Origin: G963663315 sp963663315
GTDB lineage: Bacteria > Pseudomonadota > Gammaproteobacteria > Arenicellales > Poriferihabitantaceae
DNA length: 64,000 nucleotides
Assembly (NCBI GenBank): GCA_963663315.1
Contig: OY760176.1
Span: 434,001 to 498,000, forward strand
Reading direction: 5' to 3'
In this document: positions 45,264 to 53,252 of the stretch, one piece after another
How the letters are laid out: each line of letters begins with the position of its first letter
Position numbering within the stretch: the stretch's first letter is position 1
Position numbers and translations under genes: made by a program
The notes under the pieces: generated by a model
What the model was told of the DNA's origin: nothing
What the model saw: the letters and a program-made list of their open reading frames with translations, nothing else
Database searches by the model: none

Positions 45264-45330
45264 ACCCCCCGTGGTTGTCCGAGTCATCACCCGACCCTCA
45301 TTTCGTCATTCCCGCGGAAGCGGGAATCCA
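45264..45330. repeat. Composite repeat (GTGGTTGTCCG module plus dRS3-like module)
   Basis: CCCCCCGTGGTTGTCCGAG is followed by TTTCGTCATTCCCGCGGAAG; the second palindrome is at 45308-45327. Confidence 0.75.
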
Positions 45331-45431
45331 CAATCGACACTTCCGTTTGTTACTGACAGTCAAATACTTCATCTAATGTGCAATCCGCGAAATTCCTAAT
45401 GTTCAGTTCGCCGGATTCCGGGAGCAGCCAA

Positions 45432-45727
45432 CTACGCGGTCACAAATTTCTTCACCTGAATATCTTTCGTACGCTGGCGCATGTGGCAGGCGTCATAACG
45501 CGCTTGCATGCGTAAGAGTGTATCCATCTTTACGCCAAATGCAATTTTTCGACTCGCAGCGCCATTTCAGGTGATAGCGAGGCTTTTTCATTCAGCAGTC
45601 TGGAAAGCGCAGGCCGTCCGATATCCAGGATTTCAGCGGCGGCGGTAACGGATAAATCATCCGGTAAAACCGAGCGCTTGATAAACCCGCCCGGGTGTGG
45701 TGGTTTCATACCTGCTTTAATCGCCAT
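45432..45727 (-). pseudogene. Frameshifted HigA-family antitoxin
   Basis: The intact-looking frame gives 65 residues (HPGGFIKRSVLPDDLSVTAAA, LDIGRPALSRLLNEKASLS, MALRVEKLHLA) and then stops. Shifting frame at VEK gives the usual HigA ending, FGVKMDTLLRMQARYDA followed by HMRQRTKDIQVKK, up to a stop at 45432. A two-base insertion or one-base deletion near 45540 explains this. The remnant of its toxin lies 19 bp upstream. Confidence 0.75.
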
Positions 45728-45746
45728 CGTTCATACTCCTCACTGG

Positions 45747-45914
45747 TTAGTGATAATCCTCGTAATCCATATCATACAGTTGGTGTTCCCCAGCGTCATA
45801 CCTGAAGGTAATTCGCCAGTTCGCCGTAACATGAAAACTGTATGTTCCGGCACGGTCACCACTCATATTGGAGGAACACTCCATGTCGGTGAGGTAGAGG
45901 CACACTCCCGGCTG
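45747..45914 (-). pseudogene. C-terminal remnant of a HigB toxin, cut by a repeat element
   Basis: From about 45884 the frame reads MSGDRAGTYSFHVTANWRI, TFRYDAGEHQLYDMDYED and ends in YH with a stop at 45747, the C-terminal half of HigB including the conserved NWR. The N-terminal half is absent. The break coincides with the left end of a composite dispersed repeat (45914) that also interrupts the gene at 56110. Confidence 0.75.
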
Positions 45915-46135
45915 CTTCGACGCTTAGGAACGAGCAGTCAACTGCACTCCCCGTCCCTGATTTCGTCATTCCCACGGAAGCGGGAATCCACATTACAATC
46001 ATCAACCGCACTCGTAACGACATCCCCCGTGGTTCCCCCGGACAGGCACAGTGGCCTGTCCCTACAAATTGCATCGGGGTAGGGACAATCCCTCCGTGGT
46101 TGTCCAGATCATCTCACGCCCCTGATTTCGTCATG
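45914..46135. repeat. Composite ~220-bp dispersed repeat
   Basis: In order it holds TTCGACGCTTAGGAACGAG, GCAGTCAACTGCAC, a dRS3-like palindrome (45968-45987), CGCACTCGTAACGACATCCC, the GGACAGGC palindrome (46040-46061) and the GGGACAATCCC module (46081-46105). The same order is seen at 56723-56945. Confidence 0.85.
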
Positions 46136-46160
46136 TGATTGGAGTAGAATGGGGTCAATC

Positions 46161-48608
46161 TCATTTTTTCCTTGCAACATTACTCAAGTCCTCCAGCAGC
46201 CAGGACTCCTTTTCACCACGGCGTTCCTGAATGCTGCCATCACTTGAAATAATTGCGATATAGGGTTGCCTGAATTCAATCTTGTCCCACTGCTTCAGGC
46301 CGGTTCCGGCAAACAACGGTTCAAGGTTAAAATTCCCGCAAACCGCACTGTCGTGCACCATAATCGCAAATCCGTCGAACTCATCCGCGTGAGTTTCAAG
46401 AACGGTCTGAAAATCCTTATCCAGGGGCACATCGTCCTTTACCGTGGCCCAGACATGTGTCGATATGGCCGAGTTTAACGGGATCGGCCCTGACGCTGAA
46501 ACCCACAATCGTTAAACCGCGCTTCAACTCTATCTTTTTCCCCGACACAAGATCAATGATATACGAGCGGCCGGCATTGTATCCGGCAGATTTGAGGACA
46601 ACGTGACCGTGCGCCATCTTTTGGCTTATCTCGAATCCCGTCAGACATAAAGGATCGAATGATTCCGTCCAACGTAGATTCAGGGATTCGTTCGCTCTCT
46701 TCAAACGAAGGGTCCAACAGGACCATTTCGTCTAACCTGGACAGGTTATTTTTATGGAATGCCGGGTTAGCCGTTGCCGCTCGAAATGATTTTTCAGGTG
46801 CGGAAATACTGATTTCAGTGTTTTCATGCAGCGTAATACGATTGAGCTTTTCGTTTCCCAAAGTGCCGTACACCACACAGAAACTATTCTTCTTAAACTG
46901 TGAAATTGGCGCCAACCAGGCATTTTGTGAACATTTGTCCACCCACAAAATACGCTGATCATAATCAAGTTTTCTGATTTGCTTCCGTAACGGGGCGGCG
47001 TAAAACCCAAACCGGACTTCCTTCGTCTTCAGGGTTTTATCCAGTACAAATAACACTGGAAATTTGACGTATCTATTCTCAAAGCGCAGTTGCTTCTTTT
47101 TCAGATCAACAAGGAAGCCATCGGAAATTTGAGGGAAGTCCCATAGCGAAGATACGTAGCCACGACTCCGGGTAAGCAATTCATCAACCGGCTCCTCTGA
47201 TTCAGATAACGTGGGCGCGTCTTTCATCATGTCCCGGCCGAAACCGAAACCGTCAATATTGGCCCCCATCAGATTTAAAACGGTAGGCGCAACGTCCAGG
47301 GTAGACCCTTTCCCGGTAATCTTGCGTGGACTTGTACTCTTGTCAAAAACCATCCATAGATTACGCCTCTCACCCGTCTCAAGTAACTTAGAAGCGGTGT
47401 TTCGCATAGCCAGGTGATCCGAGGAAACCACAAGAAGGGTGTTCTCGAAGAATTTACTGCCCTTCACATAACGGATGAAATCACCTGCCAGCCTGTCGGC
47501 GCAATGCACCGTGTTGAGTATTGGATTGCTTCCATCCTGATAAATCAGGTCCTTGCAGGATTTTGCTATAGTTCCGTAAGGGTGATGCGTATCTACCGTA
47601 AGCAGGAACAATCCAAATGGCTTATCTCTTGCAGCCAGTTCATCAAATCTCTGTTTGGCCAGCGTGAACAGGCTGTCATCGTAAAGTCCCCAGCCGTGTT
47701 TATAACCCCGATCATCCAGAGTACCAACAAACTTGCGGTATCCCTCAACCCGGTTAAAACCATGTGTCTGATAAAACTGGCCCTTACCGGCAAAATTCAG
47801 GATGGCGCCTCCCATATAATTCAGGTCATATCCGGTTTCATCCAGGATATCACCAATACACTCTGCTCCTGGAAGAAACTGGTCCATACCGGACATTGAG
47901 TTTCTATTACCGTTCGGTGTAACCAAAGGAATGCCACATTGACTTGCTACCATACCGGCTATGGTCCAGCCTGTTCCGTAAACCTGGTGAAACATTTGTA
48001 AAACTTACGGACTCCTCCTCCAGAGAACCCAGATTCGGCATCAGTCCCGGAAACAAACTTTCATCCAGATACGTTCTTTCGAGTGACTCCAGGTACAACC
48101 AGACGATATTCCTGGGTTTGTCAGCAAACTTTACAGGTGCGATTTTGACAAAAGAATCAGGCGCCTCCTTCGAGGCGATCCGCTTCAAACTGGACTGATA
48201 CAGCGAATACAGATCGGTAACGGCCGGATTCAAACCGTAGGACATCAGAAGTGTAATAAATGCAGCGCCAATCATGTATTTCCCCTTATACAACCTGCCT
48301 CCCCCTCCCCGGAAACACTTGTAGGCGATGAATGAAATTACTGAAATGGCAACAAGGTAAATCAGCGCAGCAATGATAAGCCCGCTGAAATCTTCCCAGC
48401 CGGCGCCTTCCATATTGGTCGCCAGATGCCAGGATATCGATTCATCTATACCGGATCCAGTTATGGAATCAGAAAAGTAGTAGAGTCCGGATAAGAATAA
48501 CGAACCGAATATCAATATTGAAATCAGGACAGCGAACAATGTGGAATGTATTTGCTGGCGCCATAAAAAGATTGATACAAGCGCCAGCGTCAGGGAAATG
48601 GCAAGCAT
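46161..48608 (-). pseudogene. opgB: Phosphoglycerol transferase I (OpgB/MdoB-like), broken by three frameshifts
   Basis: OpgB transfers phosphoglycerol from phosphatidylglycerol to periplasmic glucans. The pieces, leftward, are: membrane segments and GIDESISWHLATNMEGAG (to about 47990); the sulfatase-fold core with WTIAGMVASQCGIPL, LTVDTHHPYG and VVSSDHLAMRNTASKLL (47995-46690); ESLNLRWTESFDPLCLTGFE (46704-46500); and a last domain with DKDFQTVLETHADEFDGFAI (46508-46161). Joined they give about 810 residues, close to E. coli OpgB plus a C-terminal extension. Each break shifts frame with little loss of sequence. The gene should be inactive unless the shifts are assembly errors. Confidence 0.8.
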
Positions 48609-48924
48609 TGGGTAAATTACAATTGATGGGCGGGATTGCTGATCATTCAGTATTGAATGTCATGTCTGAATAACCGGTTTGAATGGCGATGTTACAACAT
48701 CGGATTACGTTATAGGGAAAATTAATTGAAGAGTCCGGGTGGGGGCGTCGGTGTGCAACTGCCCGGTCCAGACAGACTTTGACCAGGGCGTTAATCAAAC
48801 ACAGATGCTGCCTGGCTGGACCGGGAAATCAAGCGCATGGATACGGTCATCAGCCAGTAGCTGAAGCAAGGCGAGCTGGCCGGGCGAGCGGAGCCCGCCG
48901 GAGAGTCGGTGGGGGGGCGAAAGC
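48609..48924. other. Intergenic stretch without visible gene
   Basis: About 310 bp between the opgB remnant and the repeat at 48925. I see no ORF with a ribosome site, no palindrome and no RNA-like structure; the last 80 bp are G+C-rich. Confidence 0.5.
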
Positions 48925-49049
48925 GGACAGGCACAGTGGCCTGTCCCTACGTGGCAAGAAGTGACGCAAGCTCACCCAGGCCGATCACCTCGATTCCTTC
49001 ACTTTTGGGATACCGGTCGTCACCCGAATACACTACGAAGGAGCGCTCT
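48925..49049. repeat. Duplicated segment A: GGACAGGC palindrome plus 3' end of the DUF4143 gene
   Basis: These 125 bp recur at 52529-52653 with two differences. The shared block begins exactly at the palindrome and covers the last ~34 codons of the DUF4143 remnant. Confidence 0.9.
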
Positions 49050-49549
49050 GGATTGATGTCTTCCCGCGCGTGGTGGAATCCCTTGTCGAGCTTCGGTGCG
49101 AGGCCGCGCTTGATTTCGACCGCCCATAGCTTTTTGTCTGGCATCTCCAGCACCAGATCGATTTCGGCGCCAGCGGCCGTTCGGTAAAAGTACGCATTCG
49201 TCCGCTCCGGCGCCGCACCAAGCAGATTTTCCAGTACGAACCTTTCCCAGCTTCCGCCAGCGACCGGATGACCCAGCGTCGCATCCCGGTCATCAAGTCC
49301 GAGCAACGTGTGGACGATGCCGCTGTCGCGTACATAGATCTTCGGAGATTTCACCAGTCGCTTGCCGACATTGGCGTGGAGGGGAGGCAGGCGCCGCACC
49401 AGCAGGAGATCAACAAGCAAGTCGAGATAGCGGGCGACTGTCTTGCCATCAACGCCGAGGCCACGCGAGAGCTGTGCCGCATTGAGCGTGCCGCCCTGCA
49501 CATGAGCCAGCATCGTCCAGAATTGGAAAAGGCTTTGATTGTTTCTCAA
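48947..49549 (-). pseudogene. C-terminal half of an ATPase with DUF4143 domain (5' truncated)
   Basis: The 200-residue product starts with a winged-helix-like part (LNAAQLSRGLGVDGKTVARYLDLL), then PPLHANVGKRLVKSPKIYVRD and GGSWERFVLENLL. It ends with a PD-(D/E)XK-like segment, AGAEIDLVLEMPD and LWAVEIKRGLAP. In full-length relatives (380-420 aa) an AAA ATPase domain precedes this. No P-loop is seen upstream in any frame, so the N-terminal half is lost. The protein might still fold, but ATP-dependent function is gone. Its 3' end is copied at 52529-52653. Confidence 0.8.
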
Positions 49550-49684
49550 CAGCCTTTACTGAACATTCAAGGCAATCCATGCAAATTGGCCGAATTAACC
49601 GAGCTCCGTAAAAAGTGCAGGTTATTTGCAATTGATTAACCAATTTTTTTGTCTCACCAGTGCGGGCAGGCACGGTGCTCCCCG

Positions 49685-49715
49685 ATCAAGCCGGGGACAG
49701 GCTCTGCCCCTGTGA
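49685..49715. repeat. Second copy of the palindrome found inside argC
   Basis: Matches 1595-1625 at 30 of 31 positions, with CCCCGA-tcaag-CCGGGG. Confidence 0.85.
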
Positions 49716-49762
49716 TTACGTTTGGGCACGGGCACGGTCGATGTGTGGGTGAACGTTGCATT

Positions 49763-49799
49763 TGCGGTGATTAATGTTCATAATCACCGCATAATATGC
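49763..49799 (+). promoter_or_regulatory. Palindromic operator/promoter of the Fic gene
   Basis: A perfect inverted repeat TGCGGTGATTA-N7-TAATCACCGCA (49763-49791) overlaps a second one, CGCATA-A-TATGCG (49788-49800). TAATAT at 49792-49797 can serve as -10 box, 9 bp before the ATG, which suggests a leaderless or nearly leaderless transcript and autoregulation. Confidence 0.7.
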
Positions 49800-49806
49800 G
49801 ACGAAT

Positions 49807-50913
49807 ATGCTTTATATTCACCAGAACGAGAATTGGCCGGATTTCATCTGGAACAGCGAAACGCTGTCACCGGCGCTTGCTGCCGTGCGTTACGCGCAAG
49901 GTCAGCTTGTCGGTCGGATGCAGGCTTCGGGCTTCAGGCTTCGTCAGGAAGCAAGTCTGCGGGCATTGACTGATGATGTGGTTAAATCATCGGCCATAGA
50001 AGGCGAGCAACTCAATCCGCAAGAAGTTCGTTCCTCCATTGTGCGTCGTCTCGGGCTGGAGGCGGGCGGGCTTGTTCCGGCGCGGCATCACGTAGAAGGG
50101 ATTGTGGAGATGATACTCGACGCAACACAGAATTTTGCAACGCCGCTAACGGCTGAACGGCTGTTCGACTGGCATGCCGCCCTGTTTCCGACCGGGCGGA
50201 GCGGCATGCGCCGGATCACTGTCGGGGCATGGAGACAGAAAGAAGCGGGTTCCATGCAGGTTGTCTCCGGGTCTCCCGGTCGGGAGAAAGTGCATTTTGA
50301 AGCTCCGGCCGCGGAGCGGCTGCACAAGGAAATGAGTCATTTCCTGAAATGGTTCAATGCCCCGGCAACAACAGACCCTGTGTTAAAGGCGGGAATTGCA
50401 CATTTGTGGTTCATAACCATCCATCCCTTTGAAGATGGCAACGGCAGAATCGCTCGCGCCATCACTGATATGGCGCTCGCGCGCGCAGATGGCAGCGAAG
50501 AGCGTTTCTACAGTATGTCCTCGCAGATCGAAGCTGAGCGGAAAGACTATTACAGTAACCTTGAGGTGCAGCAAAGAGGCAGACTCGATATCACAAGATG
50601 GCTCGACTGGTTTTTGGGCTGTCTCGGCCGTGCATTTGAACGTGCAGAGAAAACGCTGGAGGCTGTACTTCATAAGGCGTATCTGTATTCGATCACCAGC
50701 CAATTAATGATAAACGAGCGTCAGAAAATCGTCATTGACCGGATGCTGGAGGACGATTGGGAGGGGCATTTGAACACATCCAAATATGCGAAGTTAGCGA
50801 AGACTTCCAGAGACACGGCTTTACGTGATATTCGTGAGTTGCTTACCGGTGGTATTCTGGTCCGGAATCCGGGCGGCGGCCGCAGCACCAGCTATCGGCT
50901 CGCCAAGACTTGA
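49807..50913 (+). CDS. Fic-domain protein with N-terminal DUF4172-like part and C-terminal winged helix
   Basis: The 368-residue protein carries the Fic active site HPFEDGNGRIAR near residue 217, which transfers AMP from ATP to target proteins. It is preceded by the inhibitory helix motif SSAIEGE near residue 62, the class II arrangement in which the same chain restrains activity. The N-terminal region (ENWPDFIWNSETLSPALAAV) matches the DUF4172 type and the C-terminal 60 residues form a winged helix (LAKTSRDTALRDIRELL) for DNA binding. All catalytic residues are present. Two palindromes at the promoter fit autoregulation. Targets are unknown. Confidence 0.93.
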   Translation: MLYIHQNENWPDFIWNSETLSPALAAVRYAQGQLVGRMQASGFRLRQEASLRALTDDVVKSSAIEGEQLNPQEVRSSIVRRLGLEAGGLVPARHHVEGIVEMILDATQNFATPLTAERLFDWHAALFPTGRSGMRRITVGAWRQKEAGSMQVVSGSPGREKVHFEAPAAERLHKEMSHFLKWFNAPATTDPVLKAGIAHLWFITIHPFEDGNGRIARAITDMALARADGSEERFYSMSSQIEAERKDYYSNLEVQQRGRLDITRWLDWFLGCLGRAFERAEKTLEAVLHKAYLYSITSQLMINERQKIVIDRMLEDDWEGHLNTSKYAKLAKTSRDTALRDIRELLTGGILVRNPGGGRSTSYRLAKT

Positions 50914-50992
50914 TGACGGTTGCGGGCCGGTCCCTGTGCCTGCCCACTCTCTGATATAATGACCGAAACCATAAACATAAAGGAATATCAAA

Positions 50993-51538
50993 ATGCCGCC
51001 CAGCGCCGTACCCACTCCCGACGAAATCTGGAAAATCCTGAAAGAAGTTTCTTCCAACCAGAAAGAAACGTCTGAACAAATTAAGGAAATGGGCAAGCAA
51101 CTGAAAAAAACCGAAGGCCTGTTTAACACCCAGTGGGGACGACTGATGGAAAGCCTGGTGGAAGGGGATTTGCTGACCATTCTGAATCAACAGGGAATCC
51201 AGATTGAAAACACCTCCACCAATGTCAAACAAAGAGGCCGGGGAGACAATTATGAATATGACATTATTGCGGTAAACGGCAAGGAAATCGTCGTGGTCGA
51301 AGTCAAGACCACATTAAAAGTGAACTCGGTCAAAGACTTTCTGGAGAGTTTAAGGAAATTCACGACCCGTATGCCCCATTATAAAAACAAAACAATCTAT
51401 GGGGCGGTGGCCTGGTTGAGAGCGGAGGAGGAATCGGATACTTACGCGGAAAGACAGGGTCTGTTCGTAATCAGAGCCACTGGAAGCAGCGCCAGCATCG
51501 TCAATCAGGAGAATTTCAAACCACAGGTCTTCTCCTGA
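50993..51538 (+). CDS. Coiled-coil plus PD-(D/E)XK nuclease-like protein (DUF3782-like)
   Basis: The 181-residue product starts with a short coiled coil (SSNQKETSEQIKEMGKQLKK, residues 20-40), followed by WGRLMESLVEGDLLTIL. It then has the nuclease-like core YEYDIIAVNGKEIVVVEVKT with D, E and K in the PD-(D/E)XK spacing. Such proteins are common in genomes rich in mobile DNA; their substrates are not known. AAGGA lies 9 bp before the ATG. It starts 79 bp after the Fic gene with a separate leader. Function beyond a nuclease fold is inference. Confidence 0.75.
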   Translation: MPPSAVPTPDEIWKILKEVSSNQKETSEQIKEMGKQLKKTEGLFNTQWGRLMESLVEGDLLTILNQQGIQIENTSTNVKQRGRGDNYEYDIIAVNGKEIVVVEVKTTLKVNSVKDFLESLRKFTTRMPHYKNKTIYGAVAWLRAEEESDTYAERQGLFVIRATGSSASIVNQENFKPQVFS

Positions 51539-51639
51539 AAGTCGGGTTGGAAGGCGCATCGGCTGACCGGTGACCGCAAGGGCACCTGGAGTCTGTCAGT
51601 CACCGGGAACCCAACAAGTGGATAAATACGAAGGCGGGC

Positions 51640-51900
51640 TTCGGCAGAAGCGGGAATCCACAAAATCAATCATCCCCCGCACTCGTAACGACATCCCCCG
51701 TGGTTGTCCGGGGCTTGCCCCCGACCGTAATCGTAGGGGCGGGTTCCTGTGCCCGCCCGCGAAAACCCACAACCCGCCCCTGATTTCGTCATTCCCGCGG
51801 AAGCGGGAATCCACATTACGATCATCAACCGCACTCGTAACGACATCCCCCGTGGTTCCCCCGGACAGGCAGGGGCCTGTCTCTACGGATGGATGTTAAA
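51640..51900. repeat. Cluster of composite dispersed repeats
   Basis: Two partial composites follow each other: GAAGCGGGAATCCAC to the GTGGTTGTCCGGGGC module (51640-51722), and a dRS3-like palindrome (51791-51810) with CGCACTCGTAACGACATCCC and a shortened GGACAGGC palindrome (51863-51882). Together with about 100 bp on each side this fills 51539-51986; no gene is seen there. Confidence 0.8.
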
Positions 51901-51986
51901 TATTTATGGTACAATTTTATTGACAACTACCGGAAACCATTTATGGTGAAAGGTGATACTCAGCTATTCACATCATGGAGAAAGTA

Positions 51987-52208
51987 ATGCAACCGATTCA
52001 GGAAAATATACTTGCGGCAGAATTGCCAGAAAGCTTGCGACGTAAAGCGCAGGTACGGGCGGATGAATGGGTGTCGATCACCCTGCGGCCGATTCAAGAG
52101 AAAACCTATTCGCTTTCAAACCTGCTTGAAGTCAGAGGTGGGGATTTCAAGGACGCGGACGAAATTGATGCATACATTCGATCAGAAAGGGATTCATGGG
52201 ATCAGTAA
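51987..52208 (+). CDS. Antitoxin-like protein (VapB position)
   Basis: The 73-residue product (ATG 51987, GGAG six bases upstream; an ATG at 51975 is less well placed) reads LAAELPESLRRKAQVRADEW then LEVRGGDFKDADEIDAYIRSERDSWD. The C-terminal acidic tail is of the type that binds PIN toxins. It is directly followed by a PIN-domain remnant. I infer an antitoxin from this position and tail; the DNA-binding part is not a clear family match. Confidence 0.6.
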   Translation: MQPIQENILAAELPESLRRKAQVRADEWVSITLRPIQEKTYSLSNLLEVRGGDFKDADEIDAYIRSERDSWDQ

Positions 52209-52448
52209 AAAAGTAAAGAAGCGTACATCAAGGCGATTACCGGCAGTCCCCACCTTACATGTTTGCGGGTGACAAATGGTGTATTTTTAGAGGCGGCCAA
52301 TCTTCGAGCAACAACAAGCGCTAAAACACCAGATTCGATCCATCTGGCTTCGGCATTAGCGGCTGGATGTGATGTTTTTCTGACAAATGACAAAGGCGTT
52401 CCAGAACATCCGGCCATTACCCGATGTTTACTTTCAGAGTATTTATGA
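52196..52448 (+). pseudogene. PIN-domain (VapC-like) toxin remnant
   Basis: The C-terminal part of a PIN nuclease is clear: EAANLRATTSAKTPDSIHLA then SALAAGCDVFLTNDKGVPEHP, with the second and third acidic positions (PDSIHL, TNDKG). The first catalytic aspartate and about 60 N-terminal residues are missing. A start-like ATG at 52196, overlapping the antitoxin, is out of frame with the remnant. The toxin should be dead. Confidence 0.75.
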
Positions 52449-52452
52449 ATAA

Positions 52453-52479
52453 TTAATCAAGTAAGGGATTCGAACCCTT
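52453..52479 (-). other. tRNA 3'-end-like fragment (possible attachment-site scar)
   Basis: Leftward, AAGGG-ttcgaat-CCCTT has the exact geometry and loop of a tRNA T-arm, followed by an acceptor-like ACTTGAT. No matching 5' half, D-arm or anticodon arm exists upstream, so this is not a tRNA gene. Such 3' ends are typical integrase target duplicates. Confidence 0.4.
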
Positions 52480-52528
52480 GGATATGCGGATGGGGCGTTA
52501 TCCCGAACCGCCCATCGGGTCGCTCACC

Positions 52529-52653
52529 GGACAGGCACAGTGGCCTGTCCCTACGTGGCGAGAAGTGACGCAAGCTCACCCAGGCCGATCACCTCGATTC
52601 CTTCACTTTTGGGATACCGGTCGTCACCCGAATACACAACGAAGGAGCGCTCT
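52529..52653. repeat. Duplicated segment A, second copy (orphan gene end)
   Basis: Copy of 48925-49049 (123 of 125 identical), starting at the GGACAGGC palindrome and ending inside the DUF4143 coding sequence. No other part of that gene is nearby. The stretch 52654-52820 shows nothing recognisable. Confidence 0.9.
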
Positions 52654-52820
52654 ATAACGTGGTATCATCCTTGCAATTATGGCATTCTGTGCCAGAAATA
52701 CAAGGATATTTCCCCAAATCCCGATATAGAAACATTGTTGCCGGGTCAACTGGACTGATTCAGGCAATTATTGCAGATTTTGCTTGCTGGTAAGGGGTAT
52801 CGTGCAGGGGCTTGCTGCGC

Positions 52821-52879
52821 GAGGTGAATTTGTCATTGGTTGTCGACTGCTTGTACGGTACATTCTTGTTTATATGCCT
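52821..52879 (-). repeat. Orphan copy of the higBA-2 control region
   Basis: These 59 bp match 57673-57731 with three differences, including the palindrome TGTAC-G-GTACA (52852-52862) and the first codons MTNSP of that toxin. No toxin or antitoxin sequence follows. Confidence 0.8.
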
Positions 52880-53002
52880 GCGAAGTCATACGTATGATAC
52901 TCTTCAGTTCCGCAATCATATTCTTCTACCCAAAGGAACCGGGAAACCCATGAAAATTTCACCAGCAATCAGTCCTGGGCCGTATGCCCGGAGACGCTGG
53001 CC

Positions 53003-53221
53003 ATGACAGACGACATGCGCAAGGCGCACATCGTGATGGCGACAGACAGCGAATGGCAGATCATCGGCGAGCGGGCGGAGACAGCCCGGATGTCGATCTC
53101 ACGCTTCATGGTAGAGCGCGCCCTCGTGCGCCACCAACACGCGGGCGACACCGGGACATGGGATGAGATCGTAGCCGCTGCCAACATTGCCATCAAGGCG
53201 GAGGAGACGGCAGGCCGGTAA
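53003..53221 (+). CDS. Ribbon-helix-helix-type mobilisation accessory protein
   Basis: The 72-residue protein reads MATDSEWQIIGERAETARMS followed by ISRFMVERALVRHQ, a ribbon-helix-helix pattern as in MobC/TraJ-like relaxosome proteins that help a relaxase bind oriT. GGAG lies nine bases before the ATG. It is convergent with the MobF relaxase (31-bp gap). The role in relaxosome formation is inferred from fold and neighbour; a transcriptional repressor of the same fold is an alternative. Confidence 0.7.
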   Translation: MTDDMRKAHIVMATDSEWQIIGERAETARMSISRFMVERALVRHQHAGDTGTWDEIVAAANIAIKAEETAGR

Positions 53222-53252
53222 GGTACAGGGCAGCAATGCCGGATCTGCCCGG

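Noticed and set aside
45308..45327. dRS3-type repeat as evidence for Neisseria
   Set aside because: ATTCCC-N8-GGGAAT repeats occur in unrelated bacteria, and the gene content fits a gammaproteobacterium.
52453..52479. A tRNA gene
   Set aside because: Only the T-arm and part of the acceptor strand can be found; the anticodon and D arms are missing.
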